Part shown: positions 22,808-31,750 of the stretch, piece by piece
Layout: the number at the start of each line of letters is the position of its first letter
How positions within the stretch are numbered: the first letter of the stretch is position 1
IMG/VR virus record: IMGVR_UViG_3300024262_000006
Location: 1-41,916 of that record
Reading direction: 5' to 3' (one strand)
DNA: 41,916 nt
DNA from: a virus
Notes under the pieces: model-generated
Told to the model about the DNA's origin: nothing
What the model saw: the letters and a program-made list of their open reading frames with translations, nothing else
Database searches by the model: none
Made by a program: the position numbers and the translations under genes

Positions 22808-25538
22808 TCCTTCTGTACTTATTTAGAAGCCTTGTACGGGTGTTGTTTTTCGTGTAACCCCAAACATCGTTTTGGTAAATTGGTGTTGACATACCCTTTA
22901 TATCACCCCTCAATCCCCGTATCTCAGACAACAAACGATCATCGGTTGTGAATCCTCCGTGAGTTGTCTGGTTAATCATTTCCTCAGTCTTGGTATTTGG
23001 GAAAATACGAGCACCTTTATAGGTGGACCCTTTAAAGTATGTCGGGCGATCAACCATCATTGCCTCACCGCTTGGCAGAATCATTAACTCCCTGCCCCGT
23101 TCACCAGCGATAAACTCACTTGGCGCATTCTCCGTACCACCTCCAAACTGTGGTAATGGTTGTGAAAGAATAGCTGCGGTTTGTAAGGCACCAATGGTTG
23201 TTGCAAAAATAATACCGGGCAGGTTAGCTGGAAATGGTGCGCTTGCCGTTGCCTTTAGAATAGCCTGTGCCGTACTAATTGCAGCACTAAACAATGCCTG
23301 ATTTCTATCATTCTTTGCTATCCTTAATTGAATTTCCTTTTGTTTCTGCTCGTTCCCTTCCGCTAACTGCAATTCCTTTTGTAGGTTTCCTGAACGAATA
23401 GAAAATATTGCATCACCTACCTGTGTCGTTAATCCAAGTGCCGTGTCAAGCGACTCACGTAATTTTTCAACCCGCCGTTCTTCATTCTCTATCGCATTAT
23501 CAGTAACGAGATTATCCAACTCCTGACGAGCATCTGCTAATTGCTGTTCAATGTCCAGACGTTGTTCAGCACTTACATCCGTGACATCCAATAAGTCTTG
23601 CAGGCTATCAATCTGTTCCTCAATCAGTGTTTTTTGAATATCAAAGGTAGCCTGTGCAAGTTCTTCCTCCGTGGCAGCTGACATCATTGCAAGGTTAATC
23701 CTTGCGTCCGCCTCACGAGTTTTGTTCTCAATAATTAGGTTGGTTTCGTCAATGCTCGACTGTACCAGCAAGTCATTCATTTCCTTTTGCTCGTCATATA
23801 ACTGCTTCGCCTGCTCAATAGCCTCATCGTTTAGGTCTCGCTGAGCCTCTGCTAAATCCTGTATGACTATCCTTCTCTCCCGGACTACTTCCAATATCCT
23901 ACCTTCAATAATCTCACTTAATCCTAAATCCCGTATTTTTTGATTCAACAATTCAGCATCAGATGTAGCAACTAAGTCATTCAAATCAATTTGCTTGTCC
24001 GTGAATTGTTGCAAAGTTTCTAGTTGTTTCCCATACGAGGCATCAGCCAATGCCGTTGTATCGTCCAACAATTTTTGCCGGGCAGTCAATGTCTTTCTAT
24101 CGTCCTGCAGAATCCGCTCATTAATTGTTTTGACATTATCAAACCCGTCGATCAAAATATCTAAATCCCTCTCTAACCTGTCCTGTGTCAATTGTCGCCG
24201 CTCCTTCTCGTTTGCAAGCCTCGTCCTTGCCAGCTCTCCTTCTGCCGCCATGACCGCTGAAATAGCCTCCTGTTCCTGTTGCCTTAACTCTCTAGTTAAC
24301 CTACCTTGTCGCTCTGCTATGTTTACTTGACGGGTTAATATCTTCAATTCTTGCTGTGCTAAACGAAGTGATTCACCAGCACGAGCAGCCTCTAATGATC
24401 GTAAACTCTCAGCCGCATCCTCCCTCTCCTTGAATGAACGGGTTGCATCGTCTTGTACAACACTCAGTTTTTCAATCTCTGCCGTTAGTTTGGCTAGTGT
24501 AGCCGTGGACTTGATTGTCTGTTCCTCTAAATCAATCTCCATCTGCTCTAGATTTTTGCCCTCCTGGTAAGCATCCTTCATTGCTGAACCAAACCCCTGA
24601 ACTGCTTCTTTCCCTTGTTCAAATGCCTCTTTAAACTTCAACTGAACCAACTTAACAAGTGCGCCAGCTAGTTTAAAGGCTCTGCCTATAACCTCTTCAA
24701 ATACGTTCTTTATCCCGGCAAATACAGTCCGGAATTTATCAGCAGCCTCTTGGTTTCTTTTTAATGCTCCACGCAAAGTACCTAACCCGACAACGACAGC
24801 CGCTATGACGGCACCTAACGGAGTAGCAATAAATGCCAGCGCCGCACGAGTAGCACCTTTTATTCCACCAACAAAAGTGCCGAAGAACTTTTTTACCCCA
24901 CCTTCCTGTTGGCTAATCTCAATGAAATTATTGATTACACTCGTAGTCCCTCCTTGAAAGGCATTTGTACTCTCTAAGGCACTTTTGATACTGTCCTCGT
25001 AATTACCAATATTGATTTTAGTTTTCACATAGGCATCGGCCGACTCCTTAATTTTCTCATTATTGGAATCCAGCTCAGAGTTAATTTCCTGCAACCGCTT
25101 GGTCCCCTCTTTGGTTTCTAGATTGAGCGTTTCCTTCTCCTTTCGCAGTTCCTTATTCTTTTGACGTAGTTTTGCCAGCGTACCTATCTGCCCTTCTTCT
25201 TCTTTAATCTCACGTTTCAAAGCCGCTGTCCGTTCCTTGATTGCGTCCTTATTCCGGAGAATTACCTTAGTTCTTTCATCTTCAAGTTGTTTCAGCTTTT
25301 CATTCGTCGTAGTTAACTGCTTACCCACTTTGTCAACATCTTCATTACTCTGTTTGACCTTAATCTGAGCAGCGTTCAAATCCTTTAAGGTATTGGAATT
25401 ATTTTTTATAGACTCCGACAGATTCTCAATGTCTTGGTTGATCTTTATAATGCTATCGTCTAATTTGATAATAGCCTTATCAGTTACCAGAATACCTTTA
25501 ATCGCCTCTTTACTGACTATTTCTTTGATTTCTGCCAT
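22791..25538 (-). CDS. Tail tape measure protein, 915 aa
   Basis: The longest gene in the window. The first 190 residues and residues about 330-720 are long coiled coils rich in Glu, Lys, Gln and Arg. A hydrophobic block (ALAFIATPLGAVIAAVVVGLG, about 233-253) and a second one near 770-800 (FPANLPGIIFATTIGALQTA) are the membrane-like segments typical of tape measures. The C-terminus (EFIAGERGRELMILPSGEAM) is a common tape-measure ending. At about 0.15 nm per residue this predicts a tail near 137 nm, which supports a siphovirus with a long flexible tail. Confidence 0.9.
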   Translation of the reverse strand: MAEIKEIVSKEAIKGILVTDKAIIKLDDSIIKINQDIENLSESIKNNSNTLKDLNAAQIKVKQSNEDVDKVGKQLTTTNEKLKQLEDERTKVILRNKDAIKERTAALKREIKEEEGQIGTLAKLRQKNKELRKEKETLNLETKEGTKRLQEINSELDSNNEKIKESADAYVKTKINIGNYEDSIKSALESTNAFQGGTTSVINNFIEISQQEGGVKKFFGTFVGGIKGATRAALAFIATPLGAVIAAVVVGLGTLRGALKRNQEAADKFRTVFAGIKNVFEEVIGRAFKLAGALVKLVQLKFKEAFEQGKEAVQGFGSAMKDAYQEGKNLEQMEIDLEEQTIKSTATLAKLTAEIEKLSVVQDDATRSFKEREDAAESLRSLEAARAGESLRLAQQELKILTRQVNIAERQGRLTRELRQQEQEAISAVMAAEGELARTRLANEKERRQLTQDRLERDLDILIDGFDNVKTINERILQDDRKTLTARQKLLDDTTALADASYGKQLETLQQFTDKQIDLNDLVATSDAELLNQKIRDLGLSEIIEGRILEVVRERRIVIQDLAEAQRDLNDEAIEQAKQLYDEQKEMNDLLVQSSIDETNLIIENKTREADARINLAMMSAATEEELAQATFDIQKTLIEEQIDSLQDLLDVTDVSAEQRLDIEQQLADARQELDNLVTDNAIENEERRVEKLRESLDTALGLTTQVGDAIFSIRSGNLQKELQLAEGNEQKQKEIQLRIAKNDRNQALFSAAISTAQAILKATASAPFPANLPGIIFATTIGALQTAAILSQPLPQFGGGTENAPSEFIAGERGRELMILPSGEAMMVDRPTYFKGSTYKGARIFPNTKTEEMINQTTHGGFTTDDRLLSEIRGLRGDIKGMSTPIYQNDVWGYTKNNTRTRLLNKYRRNELVN

Positions 25539-26137
25539 TTGTCTATTGCTAATTTTTTCAACTCAACCAAATGCCTCAACGTAATGTTCTGGTCGTATGA
25601 CATTCCTAAGGTAATGAAAATCCCGGCACTAAATTGTACTATTCCTATTGGGTCACCTTTTTGAGCCTTGTCAAAATTCTCATGGTACTTGTCCATCTTA
25701 AACTCAATATCTTTTGCAACAAGTTTCAAGTCTTTGATTGACTTTACTTGAATACCACTCAAACGATGGATAGTCTGAATATAGGTGTTGAGCCTGTTAG
25801 TCGTGCTCTCTTTGAATTTCTTTTTTGTGTAACTATCAAAAAACTTTTTTAAGCTGTTACACTTGCTCTGGTTTTCATAAATGTTGTAAATGCCAAAGTA
25901 ATTCAACCGCAATTGGTTTATTCTCAATAAAGATAATATCTGCCACTCACGGTCTTCGATCGCATCGTCTAAGTCCTCAACGTTCAACATTGTAATCAGC
26001 TGATTCATCAACCTATCAACGCCACGGGCAAACAGAAACATAGGCAACCATTTCCAGCTCAACAGGTGACGCACACTTCCCGTTCTCTCAATCTTGTCAT
26101 AATCTAAAATCGTTATGTCGTCAACTGATTTCAACAT
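25517..26137 (-). CDS. Tail assembly protein upstream of the tape measure, 206 aa
   Basis: Mostly helical: IDDITILDYDKIERTGSVRHLL-like start, a YNIYENQSKC region, and a basic end (LVELKKLAIDKWQKSKK). It overlaps the tape measure gene by 22 bp, the usual place of the tail assembly chaperone. I saw no slippery heptamer linking it to the gene before. Function by position. Confidence 0.45.
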   Translation of the reverse strand: MLKSVDDITILDYDKIERTGSVRHLLSWKWLPMFLFARGVDRLMNQLITMLNVEDLDDAIEDREWQILSLLRINQLRLNYFGIYNIYENQSKCNSLKKFFDSYTKKKFKESTTNRLNTYIQTIHRLSGIQVKSIKDLKLVAKDIEFKMDKYHENFDKAQKGDPIGIVQFSAGIFITLGMSYDQNITLRHLVELKKLAIDKWQKSKK

Positions 26138-26567
26138 ACACTTCCCTCTTGTACCTTTTCATTATTGCTGTCGTAGTGATAAATTGTGCTATCCGCTGGT
26201 TCTTCTTAGCGATACCAAATATGTTTTTATACATCTTCATTAGAAACCCTTGCTTTGGGTCTTCACTCTGTATATAGTACTCGTTTGGCAAACGAAAATC
26301 AGAGAACATATCACCCTGAAAATCGCCCTTTAGATATAAATTAGGTGTGGTTTTACCAGTTCTTTTAGCATAGGCAGGTGTTAATTTAGTTGACTTCGTT
26401 TTCTCATTAAACAAAGGTTCTCCGAGTGCGTTTTCAGACTGCAATAATTGACCACGGTTAATGTCCGTGATTTGTTCATTAACCGTTTCTAATGCTATTT
26501 CAACATTAGAATTCAAATCATTAACAAACCTGTTATGCCTCAATCTTAATTCGTGTACCTTGCCCAT
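26121..26567 (-). CDS. Putative tail completion/assembly protein, 148 aa
   Basis: The frame opens at 26603, but its first 12 codons would encode a terminator hairpin (26571-26601); ATG at 26567 (MGKVHELRLRHNRFVNDLN) is the better start. The protein is basic, with a helical N-terminus and YAKRTGKTTPNLYLKGDFQGDMF in the middle, reminiscent of head-tail joining or tail completion proteins. Overlaps the next gene by 17 bp. Confidence 0.5.
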   Translation of the reverse strand: MGKVHELRLRHNRFVNDLNSNVEIALETVNEQITDINRGQLLQSENALGEPLFNEKTKSTKLTPAYAKRTGKTTPNLYLKGDFQGDMFSDFRLPNEYYIQSEDPKQGFLMKMYKNIFGIAKKNQRIAQFITTTAIMKRYKREVYVEIS

Positions 26568-26570
26568 AAC

Positions 26571-26601
26571 TAAAAAAGAGGGGACAGAAACCCGCCCCCT
26601 C
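26571..26601 (-). terminator. Intrinsic terminator inside the tail operon
   Basis: Minus strand: GAGGGG, a 12-base loop, CCCCTC, then TTTTTTA. It follows the tail tube and its small partner gene and precedes the start at 26567 by 4 bp, so it would lower expression of tape measure and baseplate genes relative to the tail tube. Confidence 0.75.
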
Positions 26602-26608
26602 ATTCTCT

Positions 26609-26776
26609 TTATTTAGAAGCCTTTTTCTCTTTAGGCTGTCCTTTTAACAATCGGTGGGCCTCCTCGGCATCTACACCTGTTTTGTCGTGGAACTTGCCAT
26701 CCTTCCAAAACTTCGCAAAAGATGCAGCCTTCAAGGTTTTTAACTTCTCATTGAAATCAATTTTACCTATTATCAT
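26609..26776 (-). CDS. Small tail gene, 55 aa, coupled to the tail tube
   Basis: ATG at 26776 overlaps the TGA of the tail tube gene (ATGA). MIIGKIDFNEKLKTLKAASF, then FWKDGKFHDKTGVDAEEA and a basic end. The FHDKTGVDAEEAHRLLKG part could be a short helix pair. Position directly after the tail tube is where phages keep small tail assembly chaperones. The ATGA coupling and fit before the terminator strongly support a real gene. Confidence 0.65.
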   Translation of the reverse strand: MIIGKIDFNEKLKTLKAASFAKFWKDGKFHDKTGVDAEEAHRLLKGQPKEKKASK

Positions 26777-27672
26777 GCTACCACTACTTTATACGGGTTA
26801 GTCAGGTAAGTGAAAAATGAACCATCATCGTCTCGTCCTTGGAGAATGGCATACTCACCAGAAACAAGGTTCGCTGGTGTACCCGATGCATCCTTCTTGA
26901 TAGTCAACGTATATTGACCATTCGCCTCGGAAACGGCAGTAACATCGACATCATCGGCATTACTCTCCAATACCTCCCATTTGGCCGCCGAAGCGAATCC
27001 ACCTGTGTAAACGGTATTAGTACAACGTTTCTTGGCATTCAAGATTACATCGCCAGCTGAATATGCTGTGTTTAAACCCAAAGCGATACCAGCAGGTACC
27101 ACGTCCTTTAATTCGCTAAGACGAAAATCCATCTTGTCGATATAAAACTCTTTGAATTCTCCCACATCATCAAAATAGACACGAACAGGATAAGACTGGG
27201 CGGCATTGTCAGAAGGTGGCACGTCAAACTTGACGGCTATTCTTCCACGGAAACCTTTTATTGTTCCGGCACTTTGCATGGTACCCATCTTAATCCCATC
27301 GTTTAGGATTAACTGCACATCAAATTCCTTTCCATCGGCATCGAAAAGTGTCTTGTAATCACAGGCAGCGATCGTCGCCAGACCCTCCAACCGAGGTAGT
27401 GGGTCCATCGTCTTCTCTGTGTAATTCAAGTTTGATGTGTTTTCTTCAATGTCATCCGTGTTTCTTGTGTACCCTCTGGTGATTGGAATCAGCATACCAG
27501 TTACACCACTTGAACTAGCTACCACAGATTTATTCCCTGCTAAAGAAACAAAAGTGACAGCCGTTTGAGTAGTGCCCTTGGTTGTGATTAACAATGCCTT
27601 CACCTTCTGAAGAAGGGCAGTACAATCTGCACTTAGACCTTGATAATTATAGACCGAACAAATATTACTCAT
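26773..27672 (-). CDS. Probable major tail tube protein, 299 aa
   Basis: A compact beta-rich protein: KALLITTKGTTQTAVTFVSL near the start, FRGRIAVKFDVPP in the middle, and a C-terminal Ig-like stretch (GQYTLTIKKDASGTPANLVS). It lies after the connector genes and before small tail genes and the tape measure, the standard place for the tail tube, and is followed by a terminator as expected for a highly expressed gene. Assignment by position and beta pattern. Confidence 0.65.
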   Translation of the reverse strand: MSNICSVYNYQGLSADCTALLQKVKALLITTKGTTQTAVTFVSLAGNKSVVASSSGVTGMLIPITRGYTRNTDDIEENTSNLNYTEKTMDPLPRLEGLATIAACDYKTLFDADGKEFDVQLILNDGIKMGTMQSAGTIKGFRGRIAVKFDVPPSDNAAQSYPVRVYFDDVGEFKEFYIDKMDFRLSELKDVVPAGIALGLNTAYSAGDVILNAKKRCTNTVYTGGFASAAKWEVLESNADDVDVTAVSEANGQYTLTIKKDASGTPANLVSGEYAILQGRDDDGSFFTYLTNPYKVVVA

Positions 27673-28183
27673 AGCAATTTATATTAATTTCGTACTCCAA
27701 GCGAGTATCATATCTAAACAAATAAAAAGGGTGCATATCCTGACGATTTTGACTGATGTAGCCATAATCATTAAAGGCCGTTGCACCACGAACCAACCTC
27801 TCAATAGTAAACTGTGAAAGATCAATATAATTCTTGACATCTCGGTGTGCGTATTCCGTTGCCCTAACTCCGGCACTCGGATAGAGCTCCAAAAGATTAA
27901 CAGCAAACAGAATCCTCACGTTGGCAATGTATAAACCATCAAACTCATTATCCGGCAGGACATCAAAAAAACAATGCCCATCGTGGCTATCATCCAAAAG
28001 AACCTCAACATACTCCTCATTGGTGTAATCGAATGTCTCTGGTATGATAACTTGACTCCCTTCCTCTGTGCGTTCATTCCGGTAAATACGACCATAAAAG
28101 GCCACATCTTTATCAGTCCACAAAGAAGAAGTAAATACTCCGTCTAATTCGCTTATCGGTATGTCAATGCCTATGTTTGTCAC
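27665..28183 (-). CDS. Putative head-tail connector or tail terminator, 172 aa
   Basis: MTNIGIDIPISELDGVFTSS..., with a beta-rich middle (VAFYGRIYRNERT, GHCFFDVLPDNEFDGLYI) and NINCYE at the end. Size and place (after the 348 aa head gene, before the tail tube, overlapping both) fit a tail terminator or connector. No sequence family recognised. Confidence 0.5.
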   Translation of the reverse strand: MTNIGIDIPISELDGVFTSSLWTDKDVAFYGRIYRNERTEEGSQVIIPETFDYTNEEYVEVLLDDSHDGHCFFDVLPDNEFDGLYIANVRILFAVNLLELYPSAGVRATEYAHRDVKNYIDLSQFTIERLVRGATAFNDYGYISQNRQDMHPFYLFRYDTRLEYEININCYE

Positions 28184-29226
28184 CCTAATGTCAGTTGAAT
28201 TATACTTGGGTCAGCAAACTGATCGCGTAAACAATCAATCTCCTTTTTAAATGTCTCGACAAGACCAACGGTATAAGGTAGCTCATTACTTAACTTGTTG
28301 CCATTTAATTCCAACAATGCCTCGCCCTTAGAAACCCTCTCCAAACGGTTTGAACGACTGCTCGTGGCAATCTCATTCAATACCCTTACCCCAACACCAA
28401 GTTGAAGTGCCTTTGAAAAGGAATTTTCATTGTTGCGAATTACTGTCGTGAAATCATAAGTGGAATTGATCTGGAAGTTTAACCCGAAAGTCTCACTCAC
28501 ATATTCAATGTCCTCAATGTCAAACAAAGTTTCCGCATTCCAACCTGATACCTTTATCGAGCGAATACCTAAACAGTTAAATACCGCCGCCTCATTTGAC
28601 AGCTCATACGCCCTGTTTAAACCCTTCGGGGATAATCCGCTTGTCAGATACCCGATATAGAAATGACCGCCATTATACTCGTTTAAATGCTTGAGTACCC
28701 AAGTGCAAGCGTTAGATACTGCCGTGTTGGCCGTTGTGTCTAATTCTAGACTATCAATCAAGGCATTTTTAGAACTGTGGAACAACAAGAGCTTGACGCC
28801 TCCCGTGGTTGTTTCATCAAATTCAGCAAACACCTGTTTGACAAGTGCCTGAATAGTAATGTCCATTACGGGAGTAATCTCATACCCTACAAAATCCCCT
28901 TCATTATCCAAAAAAGAACCCCAATTATCAGGGTAAGGGTAGAGCATCCTACTCTCAATTATTTCCTCATGCCTAAAAACTGAACGGGCAATATCCTTCA
29001 ACACATCTTTTGAAATGTTCTTCAAAAAAGTATTGAATTCCGCTCCGCTCATTTCCTTGTCCGACTGAACATCATTGAGTATCTCGGGAGTAATCAAGCC
29101 GCTGGCGCCTTGAAAATACTTACCCGATCGACTCGCTAAATTAGCCGCATCAATAGTCAAACTTGAATTAGTGGTTTGTCTCCACCCCACTAAGCCCACA
29201 GCAATATCATCCAGCGTTGCACTCAT
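28180..29226 (-). CDS. Virion structural protein, 348 aa (function not recognised)
   Basis: MSATLDDIAVGLVGWRQTTNSS... mixes helical parts (IQALVKQVFAEFD, AVSNACTWVLKHLNEYN) with beta parts. No motif recognised. It lies between the secreted protein after the capsid gene and the connector-like gene, with a 4 bp ATGA overlap, so it probably belongs to the head-tail interface. Confidence 0.55.
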   Translation of the reverse strand: MSATLDDIAVGLVGWRQTTNSSLTIDAANLASRSGKYFQGASGLITPEILNDVQSDKEMSGAEFNTFLKNISKDVLKDIARSVFRHEEIIESRMLYPYPDNWGSFLDNEGDFVGYEITPVMDITIQALVKQVFAEFDETTTGGVKLLLFHSSKNALIDSLELDTTANTAVSNACTWVLKHLNEYNGGHFYIGYLTSGLSPKGLNRAYELSNEAAVFNCLGIRSIKVSGWNAETLFDIEDIEYVSETFGLNFQINSTYDFTTVIRNNENSFSKALQLGVGVRVLNEIATSSRSNRLERVSKGEALLELNGNKLSNELPYTVGLVETFKKEIDCLRDQFADPSIIQLTLG

Positions 29227-29228
29227 TA

Positions 29229-29684
29229 TTATTTCTTTTTATACGCCCATGCACCTGTGTATTGAGTTGTATCGCTCGCCTCCCCTACCAAGGCAATGCG
29301 CCAATATTTGTAGGAAGGTTCATCAATCTCAACACCAAATCCCTCAGTCGTAGTTGCAGTCCAAGACGCTCCATTGTTTGCGATTTTCGTAGTGTCAGTC
29401 GCAAATAATCGAATACCATCATCATGGTGTGCCTCGCTGTATATGAAATATGTTGTTCCGTCTGTTGAAAACTTCAACAACCCTACTTCGTTAGTCGTGC
29501 CACCAATATTGGTTGCCTTCACGAAAGCGGTTGCCTTGACGTTTACATCAGTCAGTTCAAAGTCAAAATTTACCGTCTCTGCACCTTTTACAGTATCAGT
29601 GGTAAAGGCTCTGGATTTGCCATTCTGTGCCATTGCTCCAACGGCGATGAACAGCACACAAAGAATAAAAAATACTTTCTTCAT
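29229..29684 (-). CDS. Signal-peptide protein in the head operon, 151 aa
   Basis: MKKVFFILCVLFIAVGAMAQ is a textbook signal peptide, cut after MAQ. The mature part is one beta-sandwich (VKATNIGGTTNEVGLLKFST, YWRIALVGEASDTTQYTG), ending AYKKK. It stands 12 bp after the major capsid gene, where a decoration protein is usual, yet the protein should leave the cytoplasm. Its layout matches the small secreted protein at 13849-14283. Role unknown. Confidence 0.65.
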   Translation of the reverse strand: MKKVFFILCVLFIAVGAMAQNGKSRAFTTDTVKGAETVNFDFELTDVNVKATAFVKATNIGGTTNEVGLLKFSTDGTTYFIYSEAHHDDGIRLFATDTTKIANNGASWTATTTEGFGVEIDEPSYKYWRIALVGEASDTTQYTGAWAYKKK

Positions 29685-29695
29685 TTTTCTAAACT

Positions 29696-30724
29696 TTATG
29701 GTACTTGACCGATTGCATAAATCACTTCGTCGTTAGCATCACGATAAGAGCTCAATTCAGACTTGGTAAAACCTAAGTCAATTGAAGCCTCGAAATAATG
29801 TCTAACATCCTGTGTATATCCACCGACTGAACTGTCGTCCACACGGGCACTATAAGCATGAATTCCAATATTGAATCCAAGTTCTGGAACAGAAATTTGT
29901 CCATAATCACCAATTGCATCCTCTACCTTAGTAGGGTTCAATGGCTTACGGTTCTGCTTAGGAATCCAAGGAAGAACGGCAACTAAACCTGTTTCAAACA
30001 TCAACGCACTTCCATTATAAGCACTTCCAAGAATGCTCCGAGTCGTTGGCAGAATCTCCATGTTCCCAAATTGGAAACCATAGTTAGTTGCATTGGCACT
30101 ACCTTGTGCAGTTAGCCTTTCGGCTGAAGTTGCGGCATGGTCATCAGCGATAACCATCAACGGGCCATTGTAACGGTTGTACCGTAAACATTGACGTCCG
30201 TTCTGAAAGAAGTAATTAGCCTCTGCGGCTGGTACTTCATAAACATCATCCGTGGTGTTGAAGTTTCCTTTTCCACCTCCGGCTGAATAACCTGTCTTTG
30301 CAGCCACGGCGGCGGCAACGAACCAAGCATCTGCACGGTCAATGATGTTATAGATCGCATTCTGTAAACTTGAAGCATACATCTGTGCCCAAGTCAGAAC
30401 GTTATTGTCGGCCTGCTTTTTAGATATACTAAAAGGCTCCGATAGGGTTGTCCATGATACTGCGGTAGCTTGTGAATCCCCTTTTGCTCCTGTATGGTTA
30501 TGAGCCCTCGCCGTACCACCAATGGCGGCTTGACGAATAGGCATATACGCATTCACGGAACGGTCTTCACGAGTCCTCAGCTCATTTAAGGCTGGAGAGG
30601 CGATACCTGCCTTTTTGACCATGCGGATGGCCGCACTGTCAGGAAGTCGCCACTCACCTTTTTGAAACGCATCGTTGAAAACCGCTTGGCCTGCAACGAG
30701 TGCTGATGGTAAAAAATTAGCCAT
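29696..30724 (-). CDS. Major capsid protein, 342 aa
   Basis: Starts MANFLPSALVAGQAVFNDAF without a signal peptide and follows the scaffold gene by 14 bp. An E-loop-like segment (ARAHNHTGAKGDSQATAVSW), long helix (AQMYASSLQNAIYNIIDRADAWF) and C-terminal strands (LGFNIGIHAYSARV) fit an HK97-type capsid fold. Gene order portal, small gene, scaffold, capsid supports it. The exact family was not recognised. Confidence 0.8.
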   Translation of the reverse strand: MANFLPSALVAGQAVFNDAFQKGEWRLPDSAAIRMVKKAGIASPALNELRTREDRSVNAYMPIRQAAIGGTARAHNHTGAKGDSQATAVSWTTLSEPFSISKKQADNNVLTWAQMYASSLQNAIYNIIDRADAWFVAAAVAAKTGYSAGGGKGNFNTTDDVYEVPAAEANYFFQNGRQCLRYNRYNGPLMVIADDHAATSAERLTAQGSANATNYGFQFGNMEILPTTRSILGSAYNGSALMFETGLVAVLPWIPKQNRKPLNPTKVEDAIGDYGQISVPELGFNIGIHAYSARVDDSSVGGYTQDVRHYFEASIDLGFTKSELSSYRDANDEVIYAIGQVP

Positions 30725-30737
30725 TTCGTACTACTTT

Positions 30738-31535
30738 TTAAAGTTTGAAATTTGGGTTTTTCTTAGCCTCTGCCAGCAAAGTCTGTCCATCGTTACCCAT
30801 AGGTTCGATGCCCTCTGCTTCACAATGGGCCATGAATTCGTCCATATTCGTGAAGTTAGTAGTACCACCACCACCCCCAGCGTCACCATTTCCGTTAGCA
30901 CCCGTTTGAATAAACTTGTGACTATCAAGAAACATTGGAAGAACTTCCTCCAATTTTAGTGGCTCTCGGGTTTCACTCTTTAGGACCTCACCGTTTCTTA
31001 TAAAAACGGTCTTGCCTTCTTCATCTTTTGTTTGAATTTCGTTGTGGAATATAGTCAGAACATCTGGCTTTCCTATACTCAAATTGTCAGGCAACTTGGT
31101 TATAATCTCACCATTCAACGCCTGACGCCTTAACTTGGTACTTAGGTCGGAAATAGCTGCCTCTTTCTCGTCTAAGGCACTTTGCTGACTTGCTCGTACC
31201 GCCTCCAAATCCGCTTCCAATTCCTTGATACGGGCATTTGGGGTCTTGTCTAATTCAGCCTTGACCTTTGATTTGAATCCATCCAAGAATTTGCCTATAT
31301 CCTTACCCTCTACCTCAACCTCATGTTGAGCTTTCAAGTCTTTAACAAGGATTTCCGTGGCCGCTTTCTTGCCTTCTTCAAATCTGTTGGTGCTTACTTC
31401 CGAAAATTGTGTTTCGTTGTATAGCTTTGGAACCTCCAAAGTTTCTTCCTGTTCGCTTTTGATTTTTGCTTCCAGGTCAGAAACCTCGATGTTCAGCACC
31501 GCTGAAATTTTACCGAGTGTTTCCTGTGTTAACAT
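30738..31535 (-). CDS. Capsid scaffolding protein, 265 aa
   Basis: MLTQETLGKISAVLNIEVSD..., then a long charged coiled coil (residues about 85-140, ARIKELEADLEAVRASQQ, LDEKEAAISDLSTKLRR), a beta part, a glycine-rich linker (NGNGDAGGGGGTT) and a short helical end. Highly charged, elongated and located directly before the capsid gene: the profile of a scaffold. No protease motif seen. Its ATG shares one base with the stop of the upstream gene. Confidence 0.75.
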   Translation of the reverse strand: MLTQETLGKISAVLNIEVSDLEAKIKSEQEETLEVPKLYNETQFSEVSTNRFEEGKKAATEILVKDLKAQHEVEVEGKDIGKFLDGFKSKVKAELDKTPNARIKELEADLEAVRASQQSALDEKEAAISDLSTKLRRQALNGEIITKLPDNLSIGKPDVLTIFHNEIQTKDEEGKTVFIRNGEVLKSETREPLKLEEVLPMFLDSHKFIQTGANGNGDAGGGGGTTNFTNMDEFMAHCEAEGIEPMGNDGQTLLAEAKKNPNFKL

Positions 31536-31750
31536 TATTCCTTGCCTCCTGTTTTTAGTTCTTCATATACATAACCAAGATTCTCTGCCTGTTCTTCGTG
31601 AACATCAAAATGCTCGGGTAGCATCGTTACCGGGCGACCAACTTTCTGCCCTTTGATGAAATTACCTTCTTTGGTTTTTTTCAGCGACCCGTTTGGGTTC
31701 CTCGCTAGGTCAAACCTTTGAAACCTTGCAAATTTAGCTTTCTGTGCCAT
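31535..31750 (-). CDS. Small head-operon protein, 71 aa
   Basis: MAQKAKFARFQRFDLARNPN is strongly basic; the end (PEHFDVHEEQAENLGYVYEE) is acidic. No family recognised. It overlaps the portal gene by 17 bp and the scaffold by 1 bp, so it is translationally coupled to both. Possibly a head morphogenesis factor. Confidence 0.6.
   Translation of the reverse strand: MAQKAKFARFQRFDLARNPNGSLKKTKEGNFIKGQKVGRPVTMLPEHFDVHEEQAENLGYVYEELKTGGKE

Noticed and set aside
26568-26603. Upstream start (MRGRVSV) of the 148 aa tail gene
   Set aside because: Those codons form the terminator hairpin and T-run. ATG at 26567 is more likely.
25500-26780. Programmed frameshift in tail assembly chaperone genes
   Set aside because: The genes overlap but I found no slippery heptamer in the right frame, and each has its own start.
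30157-30378. Overlapping minus-strand ORFs inside the major capsid gene
   Set aside because: Alternative frame of a strong coding gene, with no start signal or recognisable product.
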